NCBI GenBank assembly: GCA_028287395.1
Contig: JAQBPR010000144.1
Span: 1 to 37,301, forward strand
Direction: 5' to 3'
DNA length: 37,301 nt
DNA from: Bacilli bacterium
Lineage (GTDB): Bacteria > Bacillota > Bacilli > Paenibacillales > NBRC-103111
A model generated the notes under the pieces. That model was not told the origin of the DNA, made no database searches, and was given only the letters and a program-made list of their open reading frames with translations. The translations under genes and the position numbers were made by a program. Numbering within the stretch: the stretch's first letter is position 1; the number at the start of each line of letters is the position of its first letter. Below, one piece after another: positions 36,104 to 37,301 of this stretch.

Positions 36104-36310
36104 TTAATTGCTATCGTTTTTCGTTAACGTATCATCTCGAATCCACCATAGGTTGCCACCTGGTGTCCCTTTGGAGTGAAAAGGTGTAAAACGTCCTTCA
36201 TGATTGTTTACAAATACCACTTCTCCGCTATAATCAGGCGTGAAATCTTCAATTATTGAACGATGACTCTGTATACCATTTGATACATCAATCTTTATTT
36301 CCTGACATCT
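36104..36310 (-). pseudogene. C-terminal remnant of an unidentified gene
   Basis: On the minus strand an open frame of 68 codons reads IKIDVSNGIQSHRSIIEDF, then SGEVVFVNNHEGRFTPFHS, ending WWIRDDTLTKNDSN before the TAA at 36104-36106. The composition is protein-like, but there is no start codon with a ribosome binding site. Two stops lie directly upstream (36311-36316). It looks like the tail of a lost gene. The family is not recognised. Confidence 0.4.
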
Positions 36311-36505
36311 TTATTAAAATAATGCAGCCTGATGACTACCTATGTACTACATAAGACGTATTTGAAGAAAATATGTTTCATTTCTTTTATTTACCCTATT
36401 TTTGCAATTTTCAATCAAATTTTTAGCATGGAAGAAGGCGAACAGTGTGCGCGGGCTTCCGTTGATTCGCTTCGTTAATTTAGCTTTGCGGATAACTGAA
36501 TAATT
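36311..36505. other. Gene-free stretch between remnant and hairpin
   Basis: No ORF with translation signals was seen on either strand. It is partly AT-rich and partly mixed; nothing can be named. Confidence 0.4.
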
Positions 36506-36556
36506 AAAGAGCTGTCCAAAAGTAGATAATTTAATCTACTTAAGGGACAGCTCTTT
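36506..36556 (-). terminator. Two-part hairpin terminator of the AHSA1 gene
   Basis: AAAGAGCTGTCC (36506-36517) and GGACAGCTCTTT (36545-36556) pair perfectly, and AGTAGAT/ATCTACT extend the stem inward. T-rich sequence follows on both strands, so it may act in both directions. Confidence 0.85.
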
Positions 36557-36577
36557 TAAATATGAAATAAATTACAT

Positions 36578-37021
36578 TTATTCAGACCAAGGGTCTACGC
36601 CGGGATCTTTGCCCTCAGCTGCAAGCAGCAAACGCTGCATGTAATGCTGCCAGCCTTCTGCATGCTGAACTCTTTCTTCTTCAGGAAGATCGGCATGAAT
36701 AAGAATCAGCTTGGTTCCTTCTTGCTCAGGAAGCAATTCAATAATAAGCTTACTTGCGCCTGGGGGTACAAGCTTGGATTTCTCCCAGCCAAAGGTCATG
36801 ACTATCCTCTTGAAAGGATCTACCTCCAAGTATTCGCCAAGGGCTACATCGTGGCCATTAATGTCAATGCGATAGTGGCCCCCTACAGTTGGTTCCAGCA
36901 GGATATTGTTCCCCATCCATTGCTTCATCTTGCCGGGATCCGTAAAAAAGCTAAACAAAGTCTCAGGCTTGCATTGAATGAATATTTCTTTTTGCACGTC
37001 ATTTGGGTTGCTGTTTATCAT
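36578..37021 (-). CDS. AHSA1/SRPBCC-domain protein
   Basis: A 147-residue START-like (SRPBCC) domain protein of the Aha1 C-terminal type, which binds hydrophobic ligands or acts as a stress-related binding protein. Family features are IFIQCKPETLFSFFTDPGK near the N-terminus, the GGHYRIDINGH strand and the C-terminal amphipathic helix GWQHYMQRLLLAAEG. It overlaps the ArsR regulator stop by 23 bases, with GAGGAG 5 bases before the start. ArsR/AHSA1 pairs are common in Bacillales, where the regulator often controls the pair. Confidence 0.92.
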   Translation of the reverse strand: MINSNPNDVQKEIFIQCKPETLFSFFTDPGKMKQWMGNNILLEPTVGGHYRIDINGHDVALGEYLEVDPFKRIVMTFGWEKSKLVPPGASKLIIELLPEQEGTKLILIHADLPEEERVQHAEGWQHYMQRLLLAAEGKDPGVDPWSE

Positions 37022-37301
37022 AATTTCTCCTCTCTTCTTCCTCTGCGGCTTCTTTTAGCAGTAATAAACGATCGTCCCAAAAGCTGTCGATATATTGACG
37101 CAGCTCGGATAAACCTTCCTTTCTCATTTGATAAAACCGTTTGTTTCCCACCTTGCGCACTTGAACGAGACCCGAATTAGCAAGCACCTGCAGATGCTGA
37201 GAAATAGCGGGAGTAGAAATCTCAAAATGCGAAGATATTTCGTTTGTTGTCAGCTCCTTGCTCTGAATGAGAGACATAATCTCCCGACGACGGGGTTCGG
37301 C
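36999..37301 (-). CDS. ArsR-family transcriptional regulator (partial, 5' end outside the window)
   Basis: The reading frame stays open to the window edge: upstream of the first Met in the window come AEPRRREI, the usual ArsR sequence (A-[DE]-P-x-R-R-x-I). The true start is therefore outside, and about 100 residues are visible. The winged HTH shows TTNEISSHFEISTPAISQHL and LVQVRKVGNKRFYQM. No metal-binding Cys motif is seen in the visible part, so metal sensing is doubtful. It overlaps the AHSA1 gene, which it probably regulates. Confidence 0.93.
   Translation of the reverse strand, partial: AEPRRREIMSLIQSKELTTNEISSHFEISTPAISQHLQVLANSGLVQVRKVGNKRFYQMRKEGLSELRQYIDSFWDDRLLLLKEAAEEEERRNYDKQQPK

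Noticed and set aside
36644..37180. Plus-strand open frame (178 codons) opposite the AHSA1 and ArsR genes
   Set aside because: Antisense to two well-supported overlapping genes; no ribosome binding site.

Overview
The window looks like the chromosome of a low-to-medium GC Gram-positive of the Paenibacillaceae (Paenibacillus or a close relative). This rests on the Bacillales-type order of housekeeping genes, two T-box leaders, strong AGGAGG-type ribosome binding sites, and a copper-amine-oxidase-type 'stalk' domain protein. The genus is an inference; no rRNA or other typing gene is present.

Layout. (1) 1-3188: the 5' end of a sugar ABC transporter permease operon (minus), divergent from a secreted stalk/PKD-like protein. 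The divergent region carries a consensus promoter, a cre-like site and two palindromic operators. (2) 3327-7130: a lipoprotein with two tandem DUF4399-like domains, followed by an accessory island. The island holds a 165-bp interrupted palindrome, a decayed IS3-family element, the tail of an S1-type serine protease and an AT-rich lipoprotein gene. A 49-bp direct repeat of the first lipoprotein's 3' end flanks it. (3) 7149-9331: divergent Gfo/Idh/MocA oxidoreductase and D-2-hydroxyacid dehydrogenase. (4) 9348-19729 (minus): the conserved block AI-2E transporter / T-box-alaS / ireB / ruvX / two DUF1292 genes / mltG / two U32 peptidase-like tRNA hydroxylation genes. A histidine kinase and response regulator are fused onto its end by 4-base overlaps. 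(5) 19899-31867: zinc-ribbon protein, cysteine desulfurase and cymR (minus), divergent mnmA, a Gln-rich coiled-coil protein, DUF1697, two methyltransferases, rarA, tcdA, and a T-box-controlled hisS-aspS operon. (6) 31868-35864: a ComP/ComA-like two-component system with a divergent 71-residue small protein ending in aromatic residues and Trp, then three tiny overlapping ORFs. (7) 35865-37301: mostly gene-free DNA with one gene remnant, then an ArsR regulator overlapping an AHSA1/SRPBCC gene.

How the genes work together. The core is translation and tRNA modification: AlaRS, HisRS and AspRS with uncharged-tRNA-sensing leaders, the cysteine desulfurase-MnmA pair for 2-thiouridine, TcdA for cyclic t6A, and two U32 proteins for U34 hydroxylation. 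CymR links cysteine supply to this block. The least explained parts are the repeat-flanked island (4183-7089), the two-component system coupled to the tRNA hydroxylation genes, and the ComP-like kinase with its possible signal-peptide gene and small-ORF cluster. I found no CRISPR array, no intact transposon, and no system I can claim is wholly new. The ComP-like locus is the best candidate for an undescribed signalling module.
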